Of a stretch of DNA of 33,059 nucleotides, positions 15,647 to 24,400 are shown one piece after another; positions within the stretch are counted from its first letter, which is position 1, and every line of letters starts with the position of its first letter. The translations under genes were made by a program, and so were the position numbers. A model generated the notes under the pieces. The model was not told the DNA's origin and did not search any database. It saw only the letters and a list, made by a program, of their open reading frames with translations. The stretch spans positions 1 through 33,059 of the forward strand of contig JALLOH010000013.1 of NCBI GenBank assembly GCA_027717655.1, written 5' to 3'. This stretch comes from Acidobacteriia bacterium AH_259_A11_L15 (lineage in GTDB: Bacteria > Acidobacteriota > Terriglobia > Acidiferrales > 2-02-FULL-67-57).

Positions 15647-15906
15647 AGGTCGTGGCAGGCAACGGGCTGGAGGGCCAGGGAGAGGGGCGCGGCGCAGTGG
15701 GGGCAAGTCAGCGCGGCGACGGGTTGATCTCCGCGGCCACGGGTGCACTCCCAATGACGCTTGCGGCAGTTGGCGGTATGGTACTTCTGCCACGAGCGGA
15801 CCGGAGAGAATACGACGCCGCAGTCGGGGTAGGCACAGCGAGAGACGGGCTTGGGAGGCTTTCCAGGCATGGCCGCAAATGCGTCCAGAACGCGTTCTTG
15901 ACGCAT
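15643..15906 (-). CDS. Small zinc-finger-like protein, function unknown
   Basis: 87 aa from an ATG at 15904-15906 with AGAGGA about 5 nt upstream. Ten cysteines and histidines fall in pairs that suggest metal binding: Cys24-x4-Cys29, His43-x3-Cys47, Cys54, Cys68-x2-Cys71 and Cys84-His85. The core CAYPDCGVVFSPVRSWQKYH recalls the 'CxxxxCgxxFxPxRswQxyC...CR' fingers found in some phage and plasmid proteins, in which this His would be a Cys. I cannot name a family with a function. The ribosome site and finger pattern argue that it is real, although it is embedded in repeat-rich DNA, its stop codon comes from a palindromic repeat and its start lies in a 32-bp palindrome. Confidence 0.6.
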   Translation of the reverse strand: MRQERVLDAFAAMPGKPPKPVSRCAYPDCGVVFSPVRSWQKYHTANCRKRHWECTRGRGDQPVAALTCPHCAAPLSLALQPVACHDL

Positions 15907-15908
15907 TT
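15877..15908. repeat. 32-bp near-perfect palindrome across the zinc-finger gene start
   Basis: The left arm (15877-15892, AAATGCGTCCAGAACG) and the reverse complement of the right arm (15893-15908) agree at 15 of 16 positions, centred on ACGCGT with no loop. It covers the ATG and about the first nine codons of the minus-strand gene. It could be an operator bound by a dimer, or an mRNA hairpin hiding the start codon. Confidence 0.7.
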
Positions 15909-15996
15909 CGTTCCTCTCCCGGGGTCACCCCTGCCGGCCGACCTGGTTTCCAGCCTCCAAGCTCTAGCATCCAGCCTCCAGAATGTCTAAGGATTT

Positions 15997-16093
15997 TGCG
16001 GTTTTTGCGGATTCTGCGGAGGTTTTTTTACTCGGAGTGGGTTTTGGGGCCAAAAAGGCGATGGGGAAAACCGCAAAATCCGCAGAAACCGCA
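15997..16093. repeat. 23-bp inverted repeat flanking a 51-nt spacer
   Basis: 15997-16019 and the reverse complement of 16071-16093 match at 21 of 23 positions. Each arm is itself built from TGCGG/TTGCGG units spaced by T-rich trimers. It lies downstream of the erpA terminator and upstream of the zinc-finger gene. No coding potential is seen around it. Confidence 0.65.
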
Positions 16094-16100
16094 CTCCTCA

Positions 16101-16141
16101 AACAAAAAGAGCTTTTGAAGCCCTCGGCTTCAAAAGCTCTT
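16101..16141 (-). terminator. Strong Rho-independent terminator of erpA
   Basis: A perfect 16-bp stem with a 3-nt loop occupies 16107-16141 (AAGAGCTTTTGAAGCC and its complement). Read on the minus strand it ends in CTCTTTTTGTTTG, a U-rich tail running to about 16101. It begins 26 nt after the erpA stop codon. Confidence 0.85.
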
Positions 16142-16166
16142 CGCCGGCTTTAGCCGGGAATCCGGA

Positions 16167-16493
16167 TTAGACGCTGAAGGAGCTCCCGCAGCCGCAGGTG
16201 CTCTTGACGTTGGGGTTGTTGAACTTGAAGCCCGCGCCTTCCAGCGCCTCGATGTAGTCAACCTCGGTCCCGTCCAGGTACATCAAGCTGGTCTGGTCGA
16301 CGAACACCTTCAGCCCGTCGAACTCCAGCACCTTGTCCATCGGCGTCGCCTGGCTCTCGAAGCCCATTTGGTAGGAAAACCCCGAGCAGCCTCCGCCTAC
16401 CACGCCGATGCGCAGCCCGGCGGGGGCCGGGTTCTGCTGCGTGATCACTTCCTTTACTTTGCTGATGGCCATGTCCGTGAGTTGAAGACCCAT
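16167..16493 (-). CDS. erpA: ErpA/IscA-type A-type iron-sulfur carrier
   Basis: 108 aa. The A-type carrier cysteines are present: Cys36 in VGGGCSGFSYQMGF and the C-terminal CGCG of NVKSTCGCGSSF. The start MGLQLTDMAISKVKEVITQQ and the MYLDGTEVDYIEALEGAGFKFNNPN stretch are typical. These proteins accept Fe-S clusters from scaffolds and pass them to client apoproteins; MiaB, NuoI, the Rieske protein and the ferredoxin of this window would be plausible clients. GAGGAG precedes the ATG. It is monocistronic, with its own promoter and a strong terminator. ErpA and IscA cannot be told apart firmly from sequence alone. Confidence 0.92.
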   Translation of the reverse strand: MGLQLTDMAISKVKEVITQQNPAPAGLRIGVVGGGCSGFSYQMGFESQATPMDKVLEFDGLKVFVDQTSLMYLDGTEVDYIEALEGAGFKFNNPNVKSTCGCGSSFSV

Positions 16494-16540
16494 TGTCGCT
16501 CCTCGTCTCCCAGTTATGCGCTCTTCTACCCTTCAAGGCT

Positions 16541-16569
16541 TTTATACCAATCACTTACCGGGTTGTCAA
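16541..16569 (-). promoter_or_regulatory. Near-consensus promoter of erpA
   Basis: On the minus strand TTGACA (16569-16564), 17 nt and TATAAA (16546-16541). The start point would lie near 16534, with a leader of about 40 nt that includes the GAGGAG site of erpA. The -35 is a perfect consensus. No operator palindrome for an Fe-S regulator was recognised here. Confidence 0.75.
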
Positions 16570-16683
16570 CCCCTGCGCCCGCGGCGTGGTCGCTAGGGGG
16601 GTTGAATGGCGGCGGAAGAGGGTCGAACTGCGACCACGGCCGCCCGGAGAGGGCCGGGCGGGTCCCCTTCCGGCGCGCTCGCC

Positions 16684-16712
16684 TTGTGCGCCTGGAGCGT
16701 TTTGCCTAGAAT
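16684..16712 (+). promoter_or_regulatory. Promoter of the isocitrate dehydrogenase gene
   Basis: TTGTGC (16684-16689), a 17-nt spacer and TAGAAT (16707-16712). The expected start near 16719 gives a leader of about 23 nt holding GGAGGG before the GTG start at 16742. Confidence 0.55.
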
Positions 16713-16741
16713 GAACTCTTGTCGGGTCGGGCGGAGGGACG

Positions 16742-17770
16742 GTGCACCGCGTCACGTTGATTCCGGGTGATGGCATCGGGCCGGAAGTGTCGGCGGCCGC
16801 CTGCCGCATCCTGAACGCCACCGGCGTCAAGCTCGACTGGGAGGAAGTGGAGGCGGAACCGGTCACCGACCGCCGCGGCGACCGCCTCCTGCACGCCGGC
16901 TGGCTGGATTCGATTCGCCGCACCCGCGTGGCCTTGAAGGGCCCCATGGCTACCCCGGTCGCCGAGGGCCACCGCAGTCTGAACGTGGCCTTGCGGCAAG
17001 CCCTGGAGCTCTATGCCAACCTGCGCCCCGTCCGCAACCTCCCCGGGCTGAAGACTCGCTTCGACGGCGTGGACGTGGTCATCGTCCGCGAGAACACCGA
17101 AGACCTCTACGCCGGTCTGGAGCACACGGTGGTGCCCGGGGTGGTGGAAGGCTTGAAGATCGTCACCGAGCGCGCTTCCACTCGCATCGCCCGCTTCGCT
17201 TTCCAGTATGCCCGCGCGAACCACCGCCGCACCGTCTGCGCCATCCATAAAGCCAACATCATGAAGCTCTCCGACGGGCTGTTCTTGAACTGCGTCCGCC
17301 GCGTGGCCGGCGAATTTCCGGAAATCAACTACCAGGAGTTGATCGTCGACAACGCCTGCATGCAGTTGGTGATGAAGCCGGAGCAGTTCGACCTTCTGCT
17401 GTTGCAGAACTTGTACGGCGATATCGTCTCCGACCTCTGTGCGGGCCTGGTGGGCGGCCTGGGGGTGGTGCCCGCGGCCAACCTGGGCAGCGAGCACGCC
17501 GTCTTCGAGGCGGTGCACGGCACCGCTCCCGACATCGCCGGCAAGAACGTCGCCAACCCCACCGCCCTGGCCCTCTCGGGCGCCATGCTGCTCGACCACT
17601 TGGGCGAGGCGGCCGCCGCCCAGGCCGTGCGCCAGGCCATCCACGCCCTCTACCGGGAAGGACGCCACCTGACTTCGGACGTAGGGGGATCGGCTTCCAC
17701 TACGGAATTCACCGACGCGGTGGTGGCGGCGGTGGAAGCCGCTGCCTCCCGCCGCCAGGTAGGGGCCTGA
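16742..17770 (+). CDS. NAD-dependent isocitrate dehydrogenase (Idh3-like)
   Basis: 342 aa from a GTG preceded by GGAGGG. It belongs to the isocitrate/isopropylmalate dehydrogenase family (LIPGDGIGPEV at 6-16; IVRENTEDLYAGLEH; NLYGDIVSDLCAGLVGGLGV; HGTAPDIAGKNVANPTA). The Ser79-x-Asn81-x3-Arg85 and Arg95 pattern matches the residues that bind isocitrate in known enzymes (Ser-x-Asn-x3-Arg) and differs from LeuB. In the cofactor loop, Asp-Ile after HGTAP fits NAD rather than NADP (Lys-Tyr in E. coli Icd). It would convert isocitrate to 2-oxoglutarate in the TCA cycle. Homoisocitrate dehydrogenase remains possible. The ferrochelatase gene follows after 63 nt and is probably cotranscribed. Confidence 0.87.
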   Translation: MHRVTLIPGDGIGPEVSAAACRILNATGVKLDWEEVEAEPVTDRRGDRLLHAGWLDSIRRTRVALKGPMATPVAEGHRSLNVALRQALELYANLRPVRNLPGLKTRFDGVDVVIVRENTEDLYAGLEHTVVPGVVEGLKIVTERASTRIARFAFQYARANHRRTVCAIHKANIMKLSDGLFLNCVRRVAGEFPEINYQELIVDNACMQLVMKPEQFDLLLLQNLYGDIVSDLCAGLVGGLGVVPAANLGSEHAVFEAVHGTAPDIAGKNVANPTALALSGAMLLDHLGEAAAAQAVRQAIHALYREGRHLTSDVGGSASTTEFTDAVVAAVEAAASRRQVGA

Positions 17771-17833
17771 GGTGCCGCCCCCTGCCCGGCTCCTCCCTGC
17801 TGCCGCATCTCTCCAGGGGCCTTCGCAGACCGC

Positions 17834-18820
17834 ATGAAGCGTAAGCGGCTGGCGGTGGTGCTGTTCCAGTTGGGCGGGCCCGACTCGTTGCAGGCCATCG
17901 AGCCGTTCCTCTTCAACCTTTTTTCCGACCCGGACATCATCGACTTTCCCTTCGCCCGCCTGGCCCGCCGGCCCCTGGCCCGGCTGGCGGCCCGCAGCCG
18001 CGCCCGCAAGGTGCAGCGGCACTACACGGAAATCGGCGGCCAGTCGCCCATCCTGGAGTTGACCCGCGCCCAGGCCACGGCCCTGGAGAGGGAGCTGCGC
18101 AGGTCGCTGGACGCCAGCGTCTTCCTCGCCATGCGCTACTGGCACCCGTTGACCGCGGAAGCAGTGCGGGAAGTGCAAGAGGGCGGATTCGACGAGTTGG
18201 TCCTCTTGCCGCTCTACCCGCAATACTGCCGGGTGACCAGCGGCAGCAGCCTGAACGAGTGGCAGCGGCAGGCCGCACGAGCGGGTTTGAACACCCTGTC
18301 CGCTAAAGTTATCCGGGACTTCTACCAGCATCCGCGCTACGTGGACGCCGTCGTCGAAAATATCAATTCAGCCTTGCAGCGCTTCCCTGCCCCCGAGCCC
18401 GTGACCCTGGTGTTCACCGCCCATGGCATTCCCCGGGCTCTGGCCGAGGCGGGTGACCCCTATCGGGAGCAGGTCGAGGCCACCCTCACCCTGGTGACAG
18501 GGCGTGGCGGCTGGGGCCACCCCTCCCGCCTCTGCTACCAGAGCAAGGTCGGACCCGGGCACTGGCTGCAACCGATGCTGCCTGAGACGCTACGCGAACT
18601 GGCGGCGGCAGGCGCCAACAACGTCCTGGTCATTCCCATCACCTTCGTCACCGACCACGTCGAGACCCTGCACGAGATCGACATCGACGCCCGCGCCCAG
18701 GCGGCACAACTGGGAATCGCCCGCTTCGAGATGATGCCGGCGCTGAATGATTCGCCGCTCTTCATTCAGGCGCTGGCTGATTTGGTGCGCAACAGCCTGG
18801 GGACGGAGCCGCCCCCGTAG
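17834..18820 (+). CDS. hemH: Ferrochelatase
   Basis: 328 aa. The start RLAVVLFQLGGPDSLQAIEPFLFNLF is typical of HemH. YTEIGGQSPI (64-73), LLPLYPQYCRVTSGSSLNEW (124-143), the metal-binding His197 in TAHGIP and the FVTDHVETLHEID helix (271-283) with the catalytic-region glutamates are all present. The enzyme inserts Fe(II) into protoporphyrin IX (or coproporphyrin III in the coproporphyrin pathway); the protoporphyrinogen oxidase at the right end of the window fits the former. No Cys pattern for a 2Fe-2S cluster is visible at the C-terminus. It directly precedes the cytochrome operon. Confidence 0.93.
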   Translation: MKRKRLAVVLFQLGGPDSLQAIEPFLFNLFSDPDIIDFPFARLARRPLARLAARSRARKVQRHYTEIGGQSPILELTRAQATALERELRRSLDASVFLAMRYWHPLTAEAVREVQEGGFDELVLLPLYPQYCRVTSGSSLNEWQRQAARAGLNTLSAKVIRDFYQHPRYVDAVVENINSALQRFPAPEPVTLVFTAHGIPRALAEAGDPYREQVEATLTLVTGRGGWGHPSRLCYQSKVGPGHWLQPMLPETLRELAAAGANNVLVIPITFVTDHVETLHEIDIDARAQAAQLGIARFEMMPALNDSPLFIQALADLVRNSLGTEPPP

Positions 18821-18833
18821 CCCGCAGCGTCCC

Positions 18834-18862
18834 TTGACAGTTTTTTCGCCCCGTACTATAAA
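18834..18862 (+). promoter_or_regulatory. Near-consensus promoter of the respiratory operon
   Basis: TTGACA (18834-18839), 17 nt including a T6 run, and TATAAA (18857-18862). Transcription should start near 18869, leaving about 57 nt of leader before the Rieske ATG at 18926. The -35 and -10 hexamers equal those of the erpA promoter. Confidence 0.75.
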
Positions 18863-18925
18863 AGGATTTGCTGCTCGAGTGGGCGGAACTGATTTCAACA
18901 CAAGGGCCAAAGCCAGGGCATCCGT

Positions 18926-19537
18926 ATGACAAACTCGCCCCCCAAAGATGAAGGCGCCCGGAATCAGCCCGGGGAAAAGACCCCCGCGGCGGCCCCCAAC
19001 CAGGCCACGAAGGCGGCTCCCGCCTCCGACGGCGGCAAAGACGGCAAGGGAAAGATCGAGCCGCTCAAGATGCGGCGGCGCATTATCTGGGCCAGCATCT
19101 GGGGCTTCATCGGGATCAACGTCCTGATGATGATGCGCTTCTTCTTCCCGCGCATCCTGTTTGAGCCCAAGACCAAATTCATCGTGGGCACCGTCCCGGA
19201 CTTCGGGCTCGGGGTCGACACTCGCTTCCAGCAGCAATTCCGCATCTGGGTGGTGCGCAAGCCCGACCGGGTGTTCGTCATCTATGCCCGCTGCACTCAT
19301 TTGGGGTGCACGCCCGACTGGAAGGAGAGCGAGAGCAAGTTCAAGTGTCCTTGCCACGGCAGCGGCTACGACAGCGACGGGGTTAACTTCGAGGGGCCCG
19401 CCCCCCGGCCTATGGACCGGGCCAGGGTAACCATGAACCCCCAGGGCCAGATCGTGGTGGACACCAGCAAACTCTTCAAGTGCGAGAAGGGTAAGGAATG
19501 CGAGTTTGACGACCCGGACGCCTACATTCCCGTGTAA
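18926..19537 (+). CDS. Rieske [2Fe-2S] protein of a cytochrome bc-type complex
   Basis: 203 aa. Residues 1-48 are a disordered, Pro/Ala/Lys-rich cytoplasmic tail, unusually long for this family. One membrane helix (about 53-72, IIWASIWGFIGINVLMMM) anchors the protein. The Rieske cluster motifs are CTHLGC (123-128) and CPCHGSGYD (141-149): Cys123, His125, Cys141 and His144 bind the cluster, and Cys128 and Cys143 should form the stabilising disulfide. It takes the first electron from quinol at the Qo site and passes it to cytochrome c. It is the first gene of the operon, 13 nt before cytochrome b. The ribosome site (AGGGCA) is weak. Confidence 0.94.
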   Translation: MTNSPPKDEGARNQPGEKTPAAAPNQATKAAPASDGGKDGKGKIEPLKMRRRIIWASIWGFIGINVLMMMRFFFPRILFEPKTKFIVGTVPDFGLGVDTRFQQQFRIWVVRKPDRVFVIYARCTHLGCTPDWKESESKFKCPCHGSGYDSDGVNFEGPAPRPMDRARVTMNPQGQIVVDTSKLFKCEKGKECEFDDPDAYIPV

Positions 19538-19550
19538 GGAAAACTGACGG

Positions 19551-20489
19551 ATGGCTGAGCAGAACAACGAGCCGCCCCCCAACAAGAAAAAGGGCCTGTC
19601 GGCGGTCCTGGACGAGGCCAGGGCGCTCAAGGATCGTGTTGTCGGGGAAGTCCAGCGGCTGAAGGAGCCGGGCAAGACCCAGCTCTACCGCTCGATGTTC
19701 CGCGTCAAGCACGACGAGCAGCCGCGCAACCGCGCCCTCAGCGTCCTCACCAACGTCTTCTTCCACCTGCACCCGGCCAAGATCAACCGCGACGCCGTCC
19801 GCTACAGCTTCACTTGGGGAATGGGGGGAATTACTTTCTACCTCTTCCTGGTGCTCACCCTGACCGGGGTGCTGCTGATGTTCTACTACCACCCCACCAA
19901 GGTGCAGGCCTTCCGCGACATCCTCTACCTCGAGCACGACGTCCCCTTCGGCAAGCTGCTGCGCAACATGCACCGCTGGGCCGCCCACCTGATGATCATC
20001 ACCGTCTGGCTCCATATGTTCCGGGTGTTCTTGACCGGTTCGTACAAGCGCCCGCGCGAGTTCAATTGGTGCGTCGGCGTCCTCCTCATGGTGCTCACCT
20101 TGCTGCTCTCTTTCACCGGGTACCTGCTGCCGGACGACCAGTTGGGGTTCTGGGCGGTCACCGTGGGCACCGGCATGGCCCGCGCCACTCCTCTGCTCGG
20201 GCATGAAGGGCCTTTCGGGCCGCAACTGGGAATGACCCCATTCAACGACGTCCGCTTTGCCATGCTGGGCGGCTCCATCGTGGACTCGAACGCCCTGCTG
20301 CGCGCCTACATCTGGCATTGCATCGCCCTCCCCCTGCTGGCCGCCGTCTTCATGGGCGTCCATTTCTGGCGCGTGCGCAAGGACGGCGGCATCTCCGGCC
20401 CCGCCCCCATGATGCTGGAATCGGAAGTCAAAGAAAGGAAGGGACCTACCCCGGTCATCCTGCGCCCCAGCGGGATGCGGGAGAAGTAA
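19551..20489 (+). CDS. Cytochrome b N-terminal subunit (b6-like, diheme)
   Basis: 312 aa. After about 85 charged cytoplasmic residues come four membrane helices holding the heme ligands: His141-x13-His155 (HRWAAHLMIITVWLH) and His256-x14-His271 (HCIALPLLAAVFMGVH). The x13/x14 spacing is that of cytochrome b6 rather than bc1. GYLLPDDQLGFWAVTVGTGMARATPLLG is the cd-loop at the Qo site. The two hemes carry the second quinol electron across the membrane to the Qi site. It is split from the C-terminal part, which is the next gene, in the b6f-like manner. Confidence 0.94.
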   Translation: MAEQNNEPPPNKKKGLSAVLDEARALKDRVVGEVQRLKEPGKTQLYRSMFRVKHDEQPRNRALSVLTNVFFHLHPAKINRDAVRYSFTWGMGGITFYLFLVLTLTGVLLMFYYHPTKVQAFRDILYLEHDVPFGKLLRNMHRWAAHLMIITVWLHMFRVFLTGSYKRPREFNWCVGVLLMVLTLLLSFTGYLLPDDQLGFWAVTVGTGMARATPLLGHEGPFGPQLGMTPFNDVRFAMLGGSIVDSNALLRAYIWHCIALPLLAAVFMGVHFWRVRKDGGISGPAPMMLESEVKERKGPTPVILRPSGMREK

Positions 20490-20505
20490 GCCCGAGGAAC
20501 GCGGA

Positions 20506-21441
20506 ATGGACTGGCATCAGCTCTGGGAAATCGTTTCCACCCCGGACAACATTCCCATCGTCGCTCTCCTCTTTCTGATCCCCTTCTACACCTGGTACGG
20601 CCTGCGCCAGGCGCGCGCCAACGACCGGCTGCTGGGCGACCTGGAAAACGACCCCCAGAAGGCCAAGACCCACCACCGCAAAACTTTCCCCTACAAACCG
20701 GGCTGGCCCCGCGAGGTGCACGTCTGGCCGTTCCTGATGCGCATCGAATTCCTGGCCGCCATCATTGTTACCGCCTTGCTGATCGTCTGGTCCATCACCC
20801 TGAACGCCCCCTTGGAGGAGCCCGCCAACCCCAACCTGACCATGAATCCCGCCAAGGCGCCCTGGTACTTTTTGGGCTTGCAGGAAATGCTGGTCTACTT
20901 CGACCCCTGGATCGCCGGGGTGCTGTTCCCCACTCTCATCATCATCGGCCTGATGGCCATCCCCTATGTGGACGCCAACCCGTTGGGGAACGGCTACTAC
21001 ACCTTCCGCCAGCGCCCCGTGGCCATCCTGGCCTTTTGCTTCGGCTTCCTCGGCCTCTGGGTGCTCCTGATTATCATCGGGACCTTCATTCGCGGCCCCG
21101 GCTGGATGTGGTTCTGGCCCGGCGAGACCTGGGACCACAACCGCCTGATCTTCGAAGTCAACCGCGACCTGCCCGACATCGTCGGCATCACCGGCTCGGC
21201 GGGAAAGATTGTCTTCGGAGGGATGGTCGTAGGCTTCTACTACTTGCTTGCCGGCCTGCTCGTCCACAAGGTTATGACCATCAATGAATTCACCCGCAAA
21301 ATTTACCGGCGCATGAGCCTGCTCCAGTACCTGACCATCCAGTTCTTCGCCGTCACCATGTTGGGCTTGCCGGTGAAGATCCTCTTGCGCCAGTTGTTTC
21401 GAATCAAGTACGTCTGGGTCACGCCATGGTTCAACGTCTAA
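20506..21441 (+). CDS. Cytochrome b C-terminal subunit (subunit IV-like)
   Basis: 311 aa with about seven hydrophobic segments, more than the three of plant subunit IV. The Qo-site segment reads MNPAKAPWYFLGLQEMLVYFDPW (about 113-135); where bc1 complexes have PEWY, this protein has APWY, so the catalytic Glu of the classical motif is missing at that place. The later helices (LAFCFGFLGLWVLLIIIGTFI; GKIVFGGMVVGFYYLLAGLLV; LQYLTIQFFAVTMLGLPVKILL) form an added membrane module. It follows cytochrome b after 16 nt and completes the quinol-oxidising core. The identification rests on the Qo segment and position. Confidence 0.9.
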   Translation: MDWHQLWEIVSTPDNIPIVALLFLIPFYTWYGLRQARANDRLLGDLENDPQKAKTHHRKTFPYKPGWPREVHVWPFLMRIEFLAAIIVTALLIVWSITLNAPLEEPANPNLTMNPAKAPWYFLGLQEMLVYFDPWIAGVLFPTLIIIGLMAIPYVDANPLGNGYYTFRQRPVAILAFCFGFLGLWVLLIIIGTFIRGPGWMWFWPGETWDHNRLIFEVNRDLPDIVGITGSAGKIVFGGMVVGFYYLLAGLLVHKVMTINEFTRKIYRRMSLLQYLTIQFFAVTMLGLPVKILLRQLFRIKYVWVTPWFNV

Positions 21442-21474
21442 GCCCAGCCCGCGCCGGCGGCTTCGGGAGGAACC

Positions 21475-24400
21475 TTGCCTGACCAGCCCCACGACGATCC
21501 CATCGTAGGCCGCTCCCTGAGCGGGCCCCTGCTGGTGGCCTCGCTGATCCTGCTGGCCACGCTGGCCTGGGCCCTCTATGACGAGTTCTACGGCCTCCGC
21601 CCTTGGAAAGACTACCAGCAGCACTTCGTCCACCTCTACACCCAGCACCTCCAAGAAAGAATTCAGGAACAGAGCGCCGCCGAGGAAGAGCTTCGCCGCT
21701 CGCCCGACTACCAGCGCCTGGAGCAAGCGCTGGAGGAGGCCCGGGCGGGCGTGGCGCCGGAGGTGGAGCGGATCGACCGCGAGGTCAACGACCTCAACCG
21801 GCGCATCTCGGCCCTGACCGATGTCTTTGCCACCGCCCGCGGCCAGGTCACCGCCATGATTTATGAAGCCGAAACTTCCCCTGCCGAAGAGGACAAGGAA
21901 CAAATCCTGGAAGAAGTCGAACGAATTCGCCGGCAGGGCTTCGACGCCCGCCTCCCCGTTCCCGACGGCACCATGGAAACGCTTCACTACACCTATGACG
22001 AACTTGAGGACGAATACGACCAGCTCCGGGAGCGCCGCGCCTTCCTGCTCGCTCACCGCGTGGAAGTCACGCAGCACGTCAAGGAACTAGAAGAACAGAG
22101 GCAGACCTACCGGAACCAGCACATCATCGGCCTGGCGGAAACGCAACTGCGCGGGTTGCTGACCGAGGCGCGCAATCTCGAGCTCGAAATCAAACAAATT
22201 CACGTCCAAGACACGGAGCTGGTGGACCGCTGCGAGTCCTGCCACCTGGGGGTGCTGGAAGGCCGCCGCGTAGGCATCGAGCTGACCGCGGCCGGCATCG
22301 GCGGCGAGCGCCTCTTTGCCAGCCATCCCGCTCCCGAGCTCTTGGCTATCCACGACCCGGAACGCTTTGGATGCTCGCCCTGCCACGGAGGCAACGGCCG
22401 GGCCATCTCCAGCCCCATCCAGGCCCACGGCCGCTACCGGCATTGGCTGTGGCCGCTCTCCTATCCGGAAAACTATCAGGCCGGCTGCCAACAGTGCCAC
22501 GCCCGGGATATGGTGCTCGAGCACGCCGGCGTGCTGAACCGGGGCAAAGAGCTCTACCGGCTGCGCGGCTGCATCGGCTGCCACCGCTACGAGGGCTTCG
22601 ACAACGAGCCAGAACGCCTGCAGGCGGTTCGCTTGCAGATGCGCGAGTTGGAGCTTCAGCGGGCTGGCTATGAACTCGAAATCCAGCGCAGCATTCAGCG
22701 GGCCGAGAACCCCGACACTCCCCTGGAGGAAGCCCGCCGGCTCTTTGCCCGGGCCACCAACCTCCGCGTCACCATAAGTAACCTGGAGGCCGAACAAGAA
22801 CAACTCCAGCTCCGCGCCCGTGACCTGATGCGAGAGATCAAATTGGTGGGGCCCAATCTGAAGGACGTGCGTCTCAAGTTGCGCCGGGACTGGATTCCCG
22901 TCTGGCTCCACAACCCCCATGCCTTCCGTCCCACCACCAAAATGCCCCGCTTCCGCCTGCAAGAGGAGGAAATCCGAGCCATCTCCGCCTTCATCTGGCA
23001 GAGCGGGACTAGCGGCGAGATGCCCCCGCAGCCTCGGGGCGACCCGGGGCGCGGCCGGGAGTTGTTCGAGACCCACGGCTGCCTGGCCTGCCACGCCCTC
23101 GGTGAAGGGGAAGACGCTGTGGGCAGCCGCTTCGCGGCCAACCTGAGCCGTGTGGGCGAAAAGGTAAACTACGACTACCTGGTGCGCTGGATTCACAATC
23201 CCCGCCAACGCACTCGCCCCTATTGCCCGCGGGAGAAACGCGACCTCACCCCCGAAGATTATGCCAAGCATGGGCTGCCTTTCCGCTTTGACTTCGAGCA
23301 CTCCACCTGCCCCAACGACGGCGCCGAGTTGCAGGTGCAGAACATGACCGTTATGCCCAGCCTGCGCCTGACCTGGGCGGAAGCCCGGGACATTGCCACT
23401 TTCCTCCTGACCCAGCGCTCGCAGGCTCCTGAGACGTATGCCGGCGCTGACTTCATGGACGATCCCGGCCTCTTTGAGCGGGGCCAGTCTCTGGTGCGCA
23501 ACTACGGATGCGCCGGCTGCCATGAGATCGCCGGGCTGGAAGAGGAAGAGCGCATCGGGACCGATCTGACGACCGAGGGCAGCAAGCCCATCGAGCGCAT
23601 CGACTTCGCCTTGCTCACCCACCAGGCCGAAAGGGAGGGTTGGTACAACCACGCCGGTTTCTTTGAACGCAAGCTGGCCGACCCGGCCATCTTTGACCAG
23701 GGCAAGGTCAAGGAGCCGCTCGAGCGGCTGCGAATGCCCCAGCCCAACCTCACCGACGCTGACATCACCGCCCTGACTACTTTCCTGCTGGGGAGCGTGG
23801 AGTCCGGATACGGATTCCCCCCGCAGTACATCTACCAGCCCACCGACCGCGGGCGCGACATCCAGGAAGGCTGGTGGATCGTCACCAAGTACAACTGCAT
23901 GGGCTGCCATCAAATTCGCATCGGACAGCCGTCGATGCTGATGACCTTGCCGCGTTATCAAACCCCGGAAGGCAGGGAAAAATTGCCCCCCAGCTTGATC
24001 GGGGTCGGAGCCCGCCTCGACCCGGAGTGGCTCGCGGCCTTCTTGGCCAACCCCGCCCTGAGCGCGGCCAATTTGCACCGCAATGGCGTGCGCTCCTACC
24101 TGGAAGTGCGTATGCCCACGTTTGGTTTTACGGTGAGAGAAATCCAGACGCTGGTTCGATTCTTCGGCGCCTTGTCCGGCCAGGCCCAGCCCTATATTCG
24201 CCCGCAACTGGAACCGTTGACCAACCGGGAATGGGTGATGGCCCGGGAATTGTTCACCCATCCCGCGGCCCCCTGCCTCCGGTGCCACGCCACCGGCGAC
24301 CCGCTTCACGACCGCAACGCCACGGCCCCCAACTTTTTGCTGGTCAAGGAACGCTTGAAGCCCGGGTGGACGCGTCGCTGGATCCTCGACCCGGCCAGCA

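Noticed and set aside
20455-22077. 540-codon frame on the minus strand
   Set aside because: Antisense to cytochrome b and the cytochrome start; its Gly/His/Gln-rich composition is typical of shadow frames in GC-rich DNA.
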